Shown: one piece after another, positions 40,803 through 50,517 of the stretch
How positions within the stretch are numbered: position 1 is the first letter of the stretch
Layout of the letters: each line of letters opens with the position of its first letter
From: Marinobacterium nitratireducens
GTDB taxonomy: Bacteria > Pseudomonadota > Gammaproteobacteria > Pseudomonadales > Balneatricaceae
Length of the DNA stretch: 64,000 bases
NCBI RefSeq assembly: GCF_014645375.1
Contig: NZ_BMLT01000003.1
Span: forward strand, 504,705 to 568,704
Direction: 5' to 3'
Notes under the pieces: model-generated
Told to the model about the DNA's origin: nothing
Databases searched by the model: none
What the model saw: only the letters and a program-made list of their open reading frames with translations
Translations under genes and position numbers: made by a program

Positions 40803-42524
40803 TCAGGTCTCCTGGGTGACGCGTATGACTTCTTCAAGATTGGTGACACCCGCCAGCGCCTTCATACAGCCGTCCTCGTACATGGTGCGCATACCGGCGG
40901 CCCTGGCGGCTTTCTGAATCTGCCCCGCGTCCGCATGCTGCAAAGCCAGACGGCGAATTTCATCGTTCATCTGCAGCAGCTCGTGTATCACCACCCGGCC
41001 CAGGAATCCGGTTCCGCCGCACGCGCTGCAGCCGACAGCCCGATACAGCTGCACCGGTTTGCCGCCGCTGTACTTTTCAAGGCCGAGTTCCGCCACCACC
41101 TCCGGTAGCGGCGTATAGGCTTCCTTGCAGTGCCTGCAGAGTACCCGCACCAGGCGCTGCCCGATGACCGCGTTCAGCGTCGAGGTCAGCAGATAGTCTT
41201 CGACCCCCATCTCCAGCAGCCGGGTCACGCTGCTGGCCGCATCGTTGGTGTGCAGGGTCGAGAGCACCAGGTGACCGGTCAATGCCGACTGGATGCAGAT
41301 ACGCGCGGTTTCCAGGTCGCGCATCTCGCCCACCATGATGACGTCCGGGTCCTGCCGCACGATCGAGCGCAGGGCGTTGGCAAAGTTGAGGCCGATGGCT
41401 GACTTGGTCTGGATCTGGTTGATGCCCTCGAGCTGGTACTCCACCGGGTCTTCGACGGTAATCAGCTTGCGTTCGGGGGTATTGAGGCGATGCAGCGCCG
41501 TATAGAGCGTCGTGGTCTTGCCGCTACCGGTCGGTCCCGTGCAGAGAATCATGCCGTTGGGAATATTGAGCAATTCCTCCAGCGCTTCGCGGGTATCGTC
41601 CGCGAACCCCAGCGAGGTGAAGTCCAGAGACACGTTTTCCCTGTTCAGCAGGCGCATCACCACGCTTTCGCCGTACATCGTCGGCACCGTCGAGACACGC
41701 ACGTCGAGGTCCTGACCCTGCACCCGCAGCTCGATACGCCCGTCCTGCGGCAGGCGACGTTCGGCGATGTTGAGGCGTGCCATGATCTTGATACGGGAAA
41801 TCACCGCCGGCGCCATCTTCACCGGCGGCGCCTCGCCTTCCTTGAGCACGCCGTCGATGCGATAGCGCACCTTGAGGCTGTTCTCGAACGGCTCGATGTG
41901 AATATCGGAGGCGCGGGCATCGACCGCCCGCTGAATGATGAGGTTGACCAGACGGATGACCGGCGCACCGCTGGCCATGTCCATCAGCAGCTCGACGCTC
42001 TCCTCGCTGTCCTCGCCCGGCGCCACCTCGGAGAGGATATCGCCCATCTGGCTCTGGCCTTCGCCGAACATCCGCTCCAGCGCGGAGTCTATCTCGGACC
42101 CCACGCCCACCACCGGTTCGACCTCGCAGTCGGTGGCCAGCGCCACGGCCTCGGCGGCAAAACTGTCCTGGGGGTTGGCCATGGCCAGCAGCAGTCGCTC
42201 GCCGTCGCGGCGCAGCGGTACCAGTTGCGCTTCCTTGAGGAACCGGTACGAAAGTTCCCCCTCCAGCACCGGGGCCTCCGGGTAGTCGGCGGCCGCCACC
42301 AGCGGCAGCTTCAGCAGTTCGGCGAGGCTCGCGGCCATGTTGCGCTCCGACACCAGGCCAAGTTTCACCAGCAGCAGCGACAGCGGCGCTTCGTCCGCCT
42401 GACTGCTGCGCATGCGCTCGACCCGTGCCAGGTCGGTCTCGGTCAACCGGCCGGACTGCACCAGCGCCTGCCCCAGCGCCCGGTCATCCAGTGCCGCACC
42501 CCGGGTATCTTCAGCCACGTCCAT
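40803..42524 (-). CDS. gspE: T2SS ATPase GspE
   Basis: A 573-residue secretion ATPase and first gene of the operon. It has an N1/N2 MshEN-like region (about 10-150), Walker A GPTGSGKT (330-337), Asp box, Walker B around DVIMVGE (394-400) and the His box. A tetracysteine zinc site (Cys463/466, Cys499/502) is typical of GspE. It powers pseudopilus assembly from the cytoplasmic side. Proteins with the MshEN domain can bind c-di-GMP; whether this one does would need its motif checked. Confidence 0.95.
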   Translation of the reverse strand: MDVAEDTRGAALDDRALGQALVQSGRLTETDLARVERMRSSQADEAPLSLLLVKLGLVSERNMAASLAELLKLPLVAAADYPEAPVLEGELSYRFLKEAQLVPLRRDGERLLLAMANPQDSFAAEAVALATDCEVEPVVGVGSEIDSALERMFGEGQSQMGDILSEVAPGEDSEESVELLMDMASGAPVIRLVNLIIQRAVDARASDIHIEPFENSLKVRYRIDGVLKEGEAPPVKMAPAVISRIKIMARLNIAERRLPQDGRIELRVQGQDLDVRVSTVPTMYGESVVMRLLNRENVSLDFTSLGFADDTREALEELLNIPNGMILCTGPTGSGKTTTLYTALHRLNTPERKLITVEDPVEYQLEGINQIQTKSAIGLNFANALRSIVRQDPDVIMVGEMRDLETARICIQSALTGHLVLSTLHTNDAASSVTRLLEMGVEDYLLTSTLNAVIGQRLVRVLCRHCKEAYTPLPEVVAELGLEKYSGGKPVQLYRAVGCSACGGTGFLGRVVIHELLQMNDEIRRLALQHADAGQIQKAARAAGMRTMYEDGCMKALAGVTNLEEVIRVTQET

Positions 42525-42730
42525 CAGGTACTCCTCTTAACCGCACTCCCTCCGTGGAATCCCCCAGCATACACCAGCCATTGTGACAAAATGACGGTTT
42601 TGTAACGGAATCTGCCCTGCACCACCTTCTGCTCAACTATAGTCGATGATCTACCCGGCCAATGCCGCGAGATTTTGTCTAATCTACATGCAGCCCTTGC
42701 TCTGTCTTCGTTCTCGAGGTAGCTGCAACC

Positions 42731-44065
42731 ATGCACCCAGGGCCCGCTCTCAGTTCCCTGTTCTGGCTCCTGCCGGCCGTGGCGACCTCGGCAGGCTCTG
42801 TGCCGCAAACCTTTCCATGGCACAGCGATGCCGTGATCCGCACTCAGGTGGTCAATTCGCTCGCAGACACCGGTCCCGGCAGCCTGCGCGAAGCGATCCT
42901 TCAGGCCAATGCCCTGCCGGGACCGGACCTCATACGGTTTGCCAGCGATGGCGACCTGTTTCGACAGCCCCAGACCATTGTGCTCAACTCGCCTCTGCCC
43001 GAAATTCGCGACGCTCTTGTAATCGATGGCTATATCGACGACATGCTTTGGCAGGCAAGTGGCGTTACATTGGACGGGCAGACGCGTTACCGCATTCTCA
43101 GCGTCGCGCCCGGCATCCACGCCCGAATCAGCTATCTGACGCTGACCCGTGGCAGCGCCGATAAGGGGGGGGCACTTTTTAACGCCGGGATCTCGGTTCT
43201 CTCAGGCGTATTGCTCGACAACAACCGGGCCTCGGACAACGGCGGCGCACTATACAACGCAGGCAGCCTCTTCCTGATAAATTCCACTCTGCATGGCAAC
43301 AGCGCGCATCGCGCCGGTGGCGCCCTGTACCACGCGGGCACAGCGCTGACCGTGACCCACTCCACCTTCGACGACAACGCCGCGCCCCAGGGTGGAGCTA
43401 TCTACAGCACGGGCCCGGCACTGATGAATAACAGCATCGTCGCCAACAGCCGTTCCCCGCTCGACTGCCTCGCCGAAGTGGATTTCGCGGCCCAAAGCCG
43501 CGCCAACATCATCGAGAAATCCAGTGGCTGTACCGGCATTTTTTCCCGGGAAGACCCGGGGCTGGGAAAGCTGGGACGCTACAACGGCCCTACCCGGACT
43601 ATTCCAATAAACTCGCGCAGTCCCGCATTCAACAGGGCCGACAACGCAGCCTCCCTGGACGAGGCAGGACAACCGTTGACCTGGGATCAGCGCGGCAACG
43701 GCGATCCACGTTTTGCCGTTGGAATTGCCGATATCGGGGCCTTTGAAGTACAGCCGCAGGTGCTGTTCGAGGTCGACACCAGGAGTGACGAAGATATTCG
43801 TGGCTGCACGCGGAGCAAGAACGACTGCTCGCTCAGGGGCGCGCTGACGTTACTGAATCAGAGCAGGCGCCATCAGGTTCTGAAGTTCGACCAGGAAGTG
43901 TTCCGGCAAGGTGTCGATATACACTTTCGCGCGCCGCTACCGCCAGTCACCCGGGATCTGACGATCGACGCCTCTGAGGTCGGGACGGTCAGACTTGGCG
44001 GTAACCACGCCCTGCGCGCTAACCCCGGTATCGTGCTGGAGACGATCAATGTCCGGCTGCAGTGA
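42731..44065 (+). CDS. Secreted PMP-like beta-helix protein
   Basis: A 444-residue protein with a signal peptide (about 1-21) and a GAGGTAG ribosome site. Repeats of the GGALYNAG type (KGGALFNAG, NGGALYNAG, GGALYHAG, QGGAIYSTG) mark a right-handed beta-helix as in polymorphic outer-membrane and choice-of-anchor Q proteins. NSLADTGPGSLREAI and CSLRGALTLLN are the typical entry motifs. There is no autotransporter barrel. It is divergent from the T2SS operon (206-bp gap) and could be one of its substrates. The stretch before the TetR gene shows no terminator. Confidence 0.82.
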   Translation: MHPGPALSSLFWLLPAVATSAGSVPQTFPWHSDAVIRTQVVNSLADTGPGSLREAILQANALPGPDLIRFASDGDLFRQPQTIVLNSPLPEIRDALVIDGYIDDMLWQASGVTLDGQTRYRILSVAPGIHARISYLTLTRGSADKGGALFNAGISVLSGVLLDNNRASDNGGALYNAGSLFLINSTLHGNSAHRAGGALYHAGTALTVTHSTFDDNAAPQGGAIYSTGPALMNNSIVANSRSPLDCLAEVDFAAQSRANIIEKSSGCTGIFSREDPGLGKLGRYNGPTRTIPINSRSPAFNRADNAASLDEAGQPLTWDQRGNGDPRFAVGIADIGAFEVQPQVLFEVDTRSDEDIRGCTRSKNDCSLRGALTLLNQSRRHQVLKFDQEVFRQGVDIHFRAPLPPVTRDLTIDASEVGTVRLGGNHALRANPGIVLETINVRLQ

Positions 44066-44206
44066 GGCGCAGGCTCGCCCGGAGTCACTGTATCCGATGA
44101 CAAAAACTTGACCCCACAGCCTTCGACGTATGCAATACAGTGACAAGAGCAACAGCGACGCAGCCCCCTGGCGCCGCCGCAGAAAAAACACAACAAGGAC
44201 TCAACC

Positions 44207-44854
44207 TTGAAAACAAGGGACAAAATACTGTTCTGTGGCCTGGAGCAGTTCGCCGAGCATGGCATCGCCAAGGTCTCGACCAACCATATCGCCGACTGTC
44301 TCGATATCAGCCCGGGCAACCTCTATCACCACTTTCGCAACAAGCAGGCGATTCTGCGCGAACTCTACCAGTGGTTCGTCGCCGACTTCATGCGCTTCCT
44401 GCGCGCCGATGAGCAGCAATCGGTCGCTTCGCGGGAGTTCTGGACTTCCCTGGAACTCTGCTTTCAGCTGGTGCACCGTTACTGCTTTATCTTTCGCGAC
44501 GCGGCTTTCGTCATCCAGAAATACCCCGAGCTCGAGCCGGACTTTCGCGAAGTGGTGCGCCAGACCGACAAGGCTGGGCGCAATTTCTGCCATCTGGCGG
44601 TCAGCAACGGTGTACTTGTGGTCGAAGAGGAAGACATGCACAGACTTGCGACCAACGTTCACTTCATCTTCACCCAGTGGGGCGGCTACGGCACGATGCG
44701 CGCGGCCAGCCTGCCCAACAACCGGGAAAGACCTCAGGAAAGCGATCCCTACAATCTGAAAATGGGCTTCGTTCAGATCCTGAGCATGTTCAAGCCCTAC
44801 ATCAGCGAGCGCGACCGGGACGAGTTCATCGAGATCATGCACAGCCACCGCTGA
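44207..44854 (+). CDS. TetR-family regulator
   Basis: A 215-residue repressor with an N-terminal TetR helix-turn-helix (VSTNHIADCLDISPGNLYHHFRNK, residues about 23-46). The ligand domain is aromatic-rich (FCHLAVSNGVLVV, FIFTQWGGYG) and resembles regulators found beside PHA or lipid genes. I use the TTG start at 44207, with AAGGA 8 bases upstream. It lies just upstream of the phasin-like gene and may bind the shared 19-bp box at 44872 and 51700; that link is a guess. Confidence 0.88.
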   Translation: MKTRDKILFCGLEQFAEHGIAKVSTNHIADCLDISPGNLYHHFRNKQAILRELYQWFVADFMRFLRADEQQSVASREFWTSLELCFQLVHRYCFIFRDAAFVIQKYPELEPDFREVVRQTDKAGRNFCHLAVSNGVLVVEEEDMHRLATNVHFIFTQWGGYGTMRAASLPNNRERPQESDPYNLKMGFVQILSMFKPYISERDRDEFIEIMHSHR

Positions 44855-44871
44855 AACGGCGGGAGGCGACC

Positions 44872-44890
44872 TAGTTTTTTTACTCTAATT
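44872..44890 (+). promoter_or_regulatory. 19-bp box shared by phasin and WS/DGAT promoters, copy 1
   Basis: TAGTTTTTTTACTCTAATT occurs here and, without a mismatch, at 51700-51718. Downstream bases are also similar (TTTTC, CTCAA). It is 95 bases before the phasin-like start. It may be a -35/UP region or an operator. Confidence 0.6.
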
Positions 44891-44984
44891 CTTTTCTCTA
44901 CGATAACCCTCAATAACACGAACAATCAGGCCCGCAACCGACATCATCGCTTGTGGGCAGACGCCATTAGAGGGGATCAGAGAC

Positions 44985-45482
44985 ATGCAACTCGACTTTA
45001 TCGGAAGCGGGAATCTCACGCACCTTGGCCAGCAGCTGCTGGAATCCAACCTGGAGCTCGCGGGCTCCGCGCTCAACAGCACCCGGGACATCCTGGACCG
45101 CAGCCTGGAGCTCAACCGCGACTTGATGCTCGCCGGCCTCGGTCTGGCCGCCAAGGCCCGACAGCAGGCCGAGCAGCTGCAGGGCACCGTTTCGGAGCAG
45201 GGCGCCGGGGCCGAACAGGGTCTGCAGCAACTGGTCGAGAACGGAACCCAGCTGGTCAAAGCCCAGCTGCAGGACGTCAGCAACGGACTTCACGCCCAGC
45301 GCGTCAAGCTCGGCACCCACGACATTCAGTCCCTGGACGAGCCGATTCGCGCCACCCAGGAGCTGGGTTTCAAGCTGCTCTCCATCCACGGCAGGCTGAT
45401 CAACCAGGCGCGCAGCGAACTCAACGCCGTCAGCCGCCCGCAGGCAGATGAATCGCCGGCAGCGGAAGCCGACGCCAGCTAA
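44985..45482 (+). CDS. Phasin-like granule protein
   Basis: A 165-residue soluble protein, helical throughout, with heptad-like Leu/Ala patterns (LELAGSALNSTRDILDRSLE, AGLGLAAKARQQAEQL) and a short acidic tail. This matches phasin_2-type proteins that coat PHA or neutral-lipid inclusions. A GAGGGGATCAGAGAC leader precedes the ATG. It begins the lipid-storage block, so it may coat wax-ester or triacylglycerol droplets made by the neighbouring WS/DGAT enzymes. No PHA synthase is in the window. Confidence 0.7.
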   Translation: MQLDFIGSGNLTHLGQQLLESNLELAGSALNSTRDILDRSLELNRDLMLAGLGLAAKARQQAEQLQGTVSEQGAGAEQGLQQLVENGTQLVKAQLQDVSNGLHAQRVKLGTHDIQSLDEPIRATQELGFKLLSIHGRLINQARSELNAVSRPQADESPAAEADAS

Positions 45483-45593
45483 ACTGTTTGCGTGACTCAG
45501 CACTCCTGATCGAAGGCTTCGGGTCGAAACCACCGCGCCACCGACACCCAAGCCTTCGCCGAAGTTCCCATGTTCCGAGAAAAGGAATTTAGG

Positions 45594-47015
45594 ATGACCA
45601 ACTCTCTGATGCCTAGTGCACTGAGTGCCCTGACCGACCCTCTCGCGCCGTCGGACTCCCAGTCGGCAGCGACCTTTGTGCTGATCTATGACCAGCGCCC
45701 GCTACCCGAGGGACACCTGCGTTTCAAGCAGGTCCTTGGCCGCGTGCGTACCCGGCTGCAACACTTTCCGCAGTTCCAGCGTCTGCTGCGCTCCCCCAGT
45801 CTTCTGGGCAAGCCGCAATGGGCCCTGGACAACCGTTTCGATGTTGAATTCCACGTGCGTCACCTGGCGCTGCCCAAGCCCGGTGACTGGCGCCAGTTCT
45901 GCATTCAGGTGGCCCGTATTCACTCCCGCCCCCTGGACATGAGTCGTCCGCCCTGGGAAATCAACGTGGTCGAAGGCCTGGACAACATCCCCTGGCTCGG
46001 CGAAGGTCACTTCGCCATGATCTGCAAGGTGCACCAAGGTCTGATGGACCCGCAGCAGGCGATGGACCTGATCTGGTCTTTGCACGATGAAATCAGCCCG
46101 GCACCCAGTAACAGCACCCGCCGGCCGGTCGCCATGCTACCGGTCACCGCGATGCTCGGCAGCGGTCTAAACTTTGCGCTTCGCCCGGTCGAAGAGGCCG
46201 CGGCGCAGACCCGCAACGCCCTGCGCCGAACCAGCGAGAGCCTAAGCCCGATCATGCGCTTCTACCACGGTGTCCTGACCGGCGGCGTGCGGGTTCCCTA
46301 TACCCGTTTCAATACCGACGTTTCGAACTACCGCGTCTGGCAGAGTTACTCGATGGCGCTGGACAAGCTTGGTCGTCTGAGGAAGGCCGTTGCCGACGCC
46401 GAAGAGAGCGACATCCTGCTGGCTGTCATTTCCGGCGCCCTGAGACTCTATTTCGAGGACAAAACCGAGATGGCGCCCCGGGAGCTGCGGGCGCTGATGC
46501 CGAGCTTCACTGCTACGGGCGAGCCTGCACCGCTGCAGGCATCTCGGGACATCGTAGACCTGGCACTGCATACCGACGACCCCGTCGAACGTCTGCAGCA
46601 ACTGATTCGCAACCGCGCACAGGCTCGTACCGGGTCGCCGGTCACGCCGCCGGATACGCGCTCGCCAACCCGCAGCATGACCGATGCCATCCGTCTGACC
46701 CTGGAGGCGCAGCGCGCCAAGGCTGGCATGCCACTGGCCAATACCGCGCTGATCGACCTCGGCGGCGACGCGCAGGACCTCCACCTGATGGACGCTCCGC
46801 TGGTGTACTTCTCGGGCGTATCGGAGATCACCAACGGCCTGGGGCTGGTCCATGTTGCCAGCCGGCACAACCGTTACCTCAACCTGTCGGTCACATCCTG
46901 CCGCGAGATGCTGCCGGATCCGGACTTCTATTACGAATGTCTCGAGCGCAGCTTCGAGGAGTTGCTGAGTGCCGTAGCCAAACCACAGAATCGAAAAAAG
47001 AAAGACAATGTCTAA
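45594..47015 (+). CDS. WS/DGAT-family protein lacking the catalytic motif
   Basis: A 473-residue member of the wax-ester synthase/acyl-CoA:diacylglycerol acyltransferase family, started at ATG 45594 (AAAGGA upstream). The fold is clear: LLRSPSLLGKPQWALDNRFDVEFHVRHLALP and PWEINVVEGLD in the N-half, MLPDPDFYYECLERSFEELL at the end. The active-site HHxxxDG is HQGLMDP (147-153): the second, catalytic His is Gln148 and the Gly is Pro153. The conserved ND of the C-half motif is SD (EESDILLAVI). It is likely catalytically dead and perhaps regulatory or a scaffold. It overlaps the hydrolase gene downstream by 8 bases. Confidence 0.82.
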   Translation: MTNSLMPSALSALTDPLAPSDSQSAATFVLIYDQRPLPEGHLRFKQVLGRVRTRLQHFPQFQRLLRSPSLLGKPQWALDNRFDVEFHVRHLALPKPGDWRQFCIQVARIHSRPLDMSRPPWEINVVEGLDNIPWLGEGHFAMICKVHQGLMDPQQAMDLIWSLHDEISPAPSNSTRRPVAMLPVTAMLGSGLNFALRPVEEAAAQTRNALRRTSESLSPIMRFYHGVLTGGVRVPYTRFNTDVSNYRVWQSYSMALDKLGRLRKAVADAEESDILLAVISGALRLYFEDKTEMAPRELRALMPSFTATGEPAPLQASRDIVDLALHTDDPVERLQQLIRNRAQARTGSPVTPPDTRSPTRSMTDAIRLTLEAQRAKAGMPLANTALIDLGGDAQDLHLMDAPLVYFSGVSEITNGLGLVHVASRHNRYLNLSVTSCREMLPDPDFYYECLERSFEELLSAVAKPQNRKKKDNV

Positions 47016-47826
47016 CCCGATACCGCACGTTGCCGAAAAAGACCGCAAGCGACCGGCGCTGATTCACTCCCTGCTCGAGGCGCGGGTTCCGCTGGAAATC
47101 GCCGGCCTGCTGCTGTCGCTGCCTCTGCTGCCGAACACGCCCCGCGGCGATGGTCATCCGGTGCTCGTTCTGCCGGGTCTGACCGCCGGTGACGAGGGCA
47201 CCTTCCTGCTGCGCCAGTATCTCGCCAGCCTCGGCTATTCCTGTCATGCCTGGCATATGGGCCGGAATATAGGCCCGCTGGCGGGCAACCAGGACCGCCT
47301 CACCAGCCGGGTTCGCCTGCTGGCCGAGCAGTACCAGCAGCCCGTATCGTTGATCGGCTGGAGTATGGGCGGGCTGTTCGCGCGCTATGTTGCCCACGAA
47401 GTTCCGGAACTGGTGCGCTCCGTTACGTCCCTCGGCTCGCCCATCAACCTGCACGAGGAAGCCGACAACATCGCCACCCTCGTCGCGCGTATGGGATCGA
47501 ACATCGCGCTGGAAGACTACACCAGTCTGGTCAACGAAAAGAGCTGGCATCACTGGCGCACGACACCACCGGTGCCGACCACCGCCATCTACTCCCGCAG
47601 CGACGGCGCCTGCTACTGGTCCACCACCCGGGACCCGCTGCAGCACGATCGCGCCGAGAACGTTCGCGTGCCCGGCAGCCACTCGGGCATGACCCACAAC
47701 GCTTTCGTGTTCGCGGTGCTGGCCGACCGGCTGGCGCAACGGCCGGAGTCCTGGAAGCCGTACCGGCGTCAGGGCTTTGCCGGTCTGCTGCTGTCGATGA
47801 GCAAGCCGCTGGAACGGGTCTGGTAG
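47008..47826 (+). CDS. Alpha/beta hydrolase (lipase-like)
   Basis: A 272-residue alpha/beta hydrolase. The nucleophile elbow is GWSMGG with Ser119, the oxyanion region is VLVLPGLTAGDEG, and a likely catalytic His lies in SHSGMTHN. The TLGSPIN-like segment (TSLGSPINLHEEAD) resembles cytoplasmic lipases and esterases. It has no signal peptide. It sits in the WS/DGAT block and is translationally coupled to the motif-less WS/DGAT. A role in storage-lipid turnover or remodelling is inferred from context. Confidence 0.85.
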   Translation: MSNPIPHVAEKDRKRPALIHSLLEARVPLEIAGLLLSLPLLPNTPRGDGHPVLVLPGLTAGDEGTFLLRQYLASLGYSCHAWHMGRNIGPLAGNQDRLTSRVRLLAEQYQQPVSLIGWSMGGLFARYVAHEVPELVRSVTSLGSPINLHEEADNIATLVARMGSNIALEDYTSLVNEKSWHHWRTTPPVPTTAIYSRSDGACYWSTTRDPLQHDRAENVRVPGSHSGMTHNAFVFAVLADRLAQRPESWKPYRRQGFAGLLLSMSKPLERVW

Positions 47827-47832
47827 CGTCCG

Positions 47833-48738
47833 ATGAGTGTTCAGAACTTCCTGCTCAAACAGTACCTGCGCCGGCACTACAAGCCGCGGCTAAACGCGCA
47901 CCTGACGCTCGAGGAGGCCCGGCACGAGCTGGACAGCGTGGTCGAGCGCTTTCTGCCGCTGGCGTCGATCGGTGTCAACATCGAGCACAGCAATGTCGCC
48001 GGCGTCGAGTGCGAGTTCCTGACCGCGCCGCACAGAACGCCCAAGGGCGTGCTGCTCTATCTGCACGGCGGCATGTTCTCGATGGCCTCGCCGCAGAGCC
48101 ATCGCGGCGCGACCCAGGTACTGGCGAAGCGACTCAAGCTGCAGGTGGTGACACCGCGCTACCGACTGGCGCCGGAACATGCCTTCCCCGCCGCCCTCGA
48201 CGACGTGATTGCGGTGTACGAGGCGCTGCAGCACGACATCGAACCCGGCACCCCATTTTACGTTGCCGGCGACCAGGCCGGCGCCTGCCTGGGCTTTCAG
48301 CTGGTGCAGCGCCAGCTGGCGGACGGCGGACTCGGACCCGACGCCCTGATCGGCATCTCCGGTCTCTACGACCTGACGCTGTCGGGGCCGTCGATGGAAT
48401 CGAATGCCGAAGCCGACTGCTTTGCCACCCGCTTGGCATTCGAACGGGCCATGGACTTCTACCTGGGCCCGGAGGACGAACGCGACCGCCGCGCGGTTTC
48501 GCCGCTGTTCGGCGAACTGCATGGCCTGCCCCCGGTACTGCTGCAGGTCTCGGACAGCGAAATGCTGCTCGACGACAGCCGCCGCATGGCTGCAGCGCTG
48601 GAAGATGCGGGCGTCGAGGTGGAGCTCGACATCTGGAAGGACATGCCGTCCTGCTGGCACCTCGGCGCCGTGGCGCTGCCGGAAGGGCGCGAAGCCATCG
48701 ACCGCATGGCCCGGTTCCTGAAACGAATCAAAAGTTAA
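47833..48738 (+). CDS. HSL-type hydrolase with nucleophile Ser replaced by Gln
   Basis: A 301-residue member of the hormone-sensitive-lipase (alpha/beta hydrolase-3) family. The oxyanion motif HGG is present (LHGGM, 78-81) with YRLAPEHAFPAALDD after it. The nucleophile elbow GDSAGG reads GDQAGA: Ser is Gln148. The acid region (SDSEMLLDDSRR) and a C-terminal His (SCWHLGA) remain. It is therefore probably not an esterase by the usual mechanism. It lies 6 bases after the previous gene. A close intact relative is encoded at 50518. Confidence 0.85.
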   Translation: MSVQNFLLKQYLRRHYKPRLNAHLTLEEARHELDSVVERFLPLASIGVNIEHSNVAGVECEFLTAPHRTPKGVLLYLHGGMFSMASPQSHRGATQVLAKRLKLQVVTPRYRLAPEHAFPAALDDVIAVYEALQHDIEPGTPFYVAGDQAGACLGFQLVQRQLADGGLGPDALIGISGLYDLTLSGPSMESNAEADCFATRLAFERAMDFYLGPEDERDRRAVSPLFGELHGLPPVLLQVSDSEMLLDDSRRMAAALEDAGVEVELDIWKDMPSCWHLGAVALPEGREAIDRMARFLKRIKS

Positions 48739-48805
48739 GCGTTAACCGATTTTTTGTAATGAAACGGGGCAACGACCCCGAAAGAGAGCTAGGAGTTACA
48801 CTGAA

Positions 48806-50428
48806 ATGAAACGTCAATTGCACAGCATGGACAGTCTATATCTGTACCTGGATGCGGAAAATGCACAGATCTGCATCACGCCGGTCTTTTTCTACGACCC
48901 GTCCACCGCCAAGGGCGGCGAGCTGACCCACGCACAGCTGCTCGATCAACTGCGCAGGAGCATCAAGGTGCTGCCGGTGATGCGTTCGCGTCTGGAACGT
49001 CTGCCACTTGATGTTGACAACCCCTACCTGGCCGAAGACCCGAACTTTCGCCTGGAAAACCATGTCCGCGAAGTGACGCTGCCGGCACCCGGCAACTGGC
49101 AAGCACTGCGCCAGGCACTGGGGGACTTTCAGGCCAGCAAGCTCGACACCAGCGTTCCGCTGTGGGAGATGGTCGTATTCCGCGGTCTGTCCGGTATCGA
49201 CTGGCTGCCAAAAGGCGCTTTTGCAATAGCGATGAAATTCCACCACGTGGTCGTTGACGGCCACAGCCTGATCGAGATCGTCGGCCACATGCACGACGAA
49301 GGTCAGACCATCGCCGCCAAGAATCCGGAACTGGCGCAGCGACGCTACGAAGCGCCGCCGCTGCTCGACCGCATGACCCAGGCCGTCTCCAACAACCTGC
49401 TCGGCGCCATTAACATGGTGTCGCCGCTGCTGAGCGCCGCCCCCGGCATCACCAAAACCCTGGTGGGCGAGATCAGCCGTAACGCCACCAGCATGCCGCA
49501 GTTGCCGGTGAAGACGCGCTTCAATGCGCCTGTGAGCGCCAAGCGCGTCTGGGACCTGGCCAGCTTCGACCTGCCGACCATCAAGCAGATCGCCAAGCAG
49601 CAGCCCGGCGCCACCATCAACGACGTGGTACTGACCATCGTCGGTGGCGGACTGCGCACTTACCTGCAGAGCAAGGGCGACTCGGTCAACCAGGTGCTGC
49701 GCGCGGTGGCGCCGATGAACGTGCGCCACGAGTCGGAATACAACCAGGGCGGCACCGAAATCTCGTACTTCTTCCCGGACCTCCCGGTGCACCTGGAAGA
49801 CCCCAGGGCACAGCTGCAACATGCCGCCACCTCTGCCCGCAAGGCCAAGGAAGTCGCCAACGGCCTCGGCGGCCGGCAGATGAACGACTTCTCCAAGAAC
49901 ATCCCGGCGGCATACTTCTCGTCGCTGAACTTGACCGGCATGCTCGGCAAGGCGGCCAGTACGCTGCTGAACATGAACGGCAACACCGTGGTCACGAACG
50001 TTCCGGGACCTGCGACCCAGCTGCATCTGGGCGGCGCGACCCTGGTCAACCTGAGCGGCATCATGCTGATCGGCGACGGCATGGGCATGAACCACTGCGT
50101 CAACAGTTACGATGGAAAGCTCAACATTTCCGTTGTCTCCTGCCCTGAGCTGATGCCGGATCCCGAGTTCTACGTCGAGTGCCTGCTCGGCACCTACGAA
50201 GCGCTGAAGCAAGCCTTCGGTATCGAAACCCCAAATCCGGACGCCGGCAGCAAGCAGACCACGGCAAAGGCCGCGACCGCCCAACCGGAAGCTGCCGAAA
50301 CCGCTGCCAAAGCAGCCAAGCCGGCGACGCGTACGCGCAAGGCCAGCAGCGCCCGCAAGCCGTCTACCCGCAGCAAGACCGGCACCGCCAAGGCACCGGC
50401 TGCGGCATCGGGCAAGTCCGCGGACTGA
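48806..50428 (+). CDS. Wax-ester synthase/DGAT with basic Ala/Lys-rich tail
   Basis: A 540-residue WS/DGAT enzyme. The active-site motif HHVVVDG (146-152) is intact; GATINDVVLTIV and NVPGPATQLHLGGA are the other family hallmarks. It should join acyl-CoA to fatty alcohol or diacylglycerol. Residues after about 475 form an unusual low-complexity tail rich in Ala, Lys, Thr and Ser (TRTRKASSARKPSTRSK), like histone-H1-type or PHA-granule DNA-binding tails. It could anchor lipid bodies to DNA or to membranes. AGGAG lies 10 bases before the ATG. Confidence 0.92.
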   Translation: MKRQLHSMDSLYLYLDAENAQICITPVFFYDPSTAKGGELTHAQLLDQLRRSIKVLPVMRSRLERLPLDVDNPYLAEDPNFRLENHVREVTLPAPGNWQALRQALGDFQASKLDTSVPLWEMVVFRGLSGIDWLPKGAFAIAMKFHHVVVDGHSLIEIVGHMHDEGQTIAAKNPELAQRRYEAPPLLDRMTQAVSNNLLGAINMVSPLLSAAPGITKTLVGEISRNATSMPQLPVKTRFNAPVSAKRVWDLASFDLPTIKQIAKQQPGATINDVVLTIVGGGLRTYLQSKGDSVNQVLRAVAPMNVRHESEYNQGGTEISYFFPDLPVHLEDPRAQLQHAATSARKAKEVANGLGGRQMNDFSKNIPAAYFSSLNLTGMLGKAASTLLNMNGNTVVTNVPGPATQLHLGGATLVNLSGIMLIGDGMGMNHCVNSYDGKLNISVVSCPELMPDPEFYVECLLGTYEALKQAFGIETPNPDAGSKQTTAKAATAQPEAAETAAKAAKPATRTRKASSARKPSTRSKTGTAKAPAAASGKSAD

Positions 50429-50444
50429 GGCCCGGGCTCGCGCA

Positions 50445-50470
50445 GGGGCCGCATCGATGATCGCGGCCCC
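50445..50470 (+). terminator. GC-rich hairpin after the WS/DGAT gene
   Basis: GGGGCCGC (50445-50452) pairs with GCGGCCCC (50463-50470). It is followed by TTAGTT, so the T-run is poor and termination may be partial. Confidence 0.4.
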
Positions 50471-50517
50471 TTAGTTCCTGCGCGCAGCGGATATTCGTCA
50501 CCCAAGGAGTACAGCGG

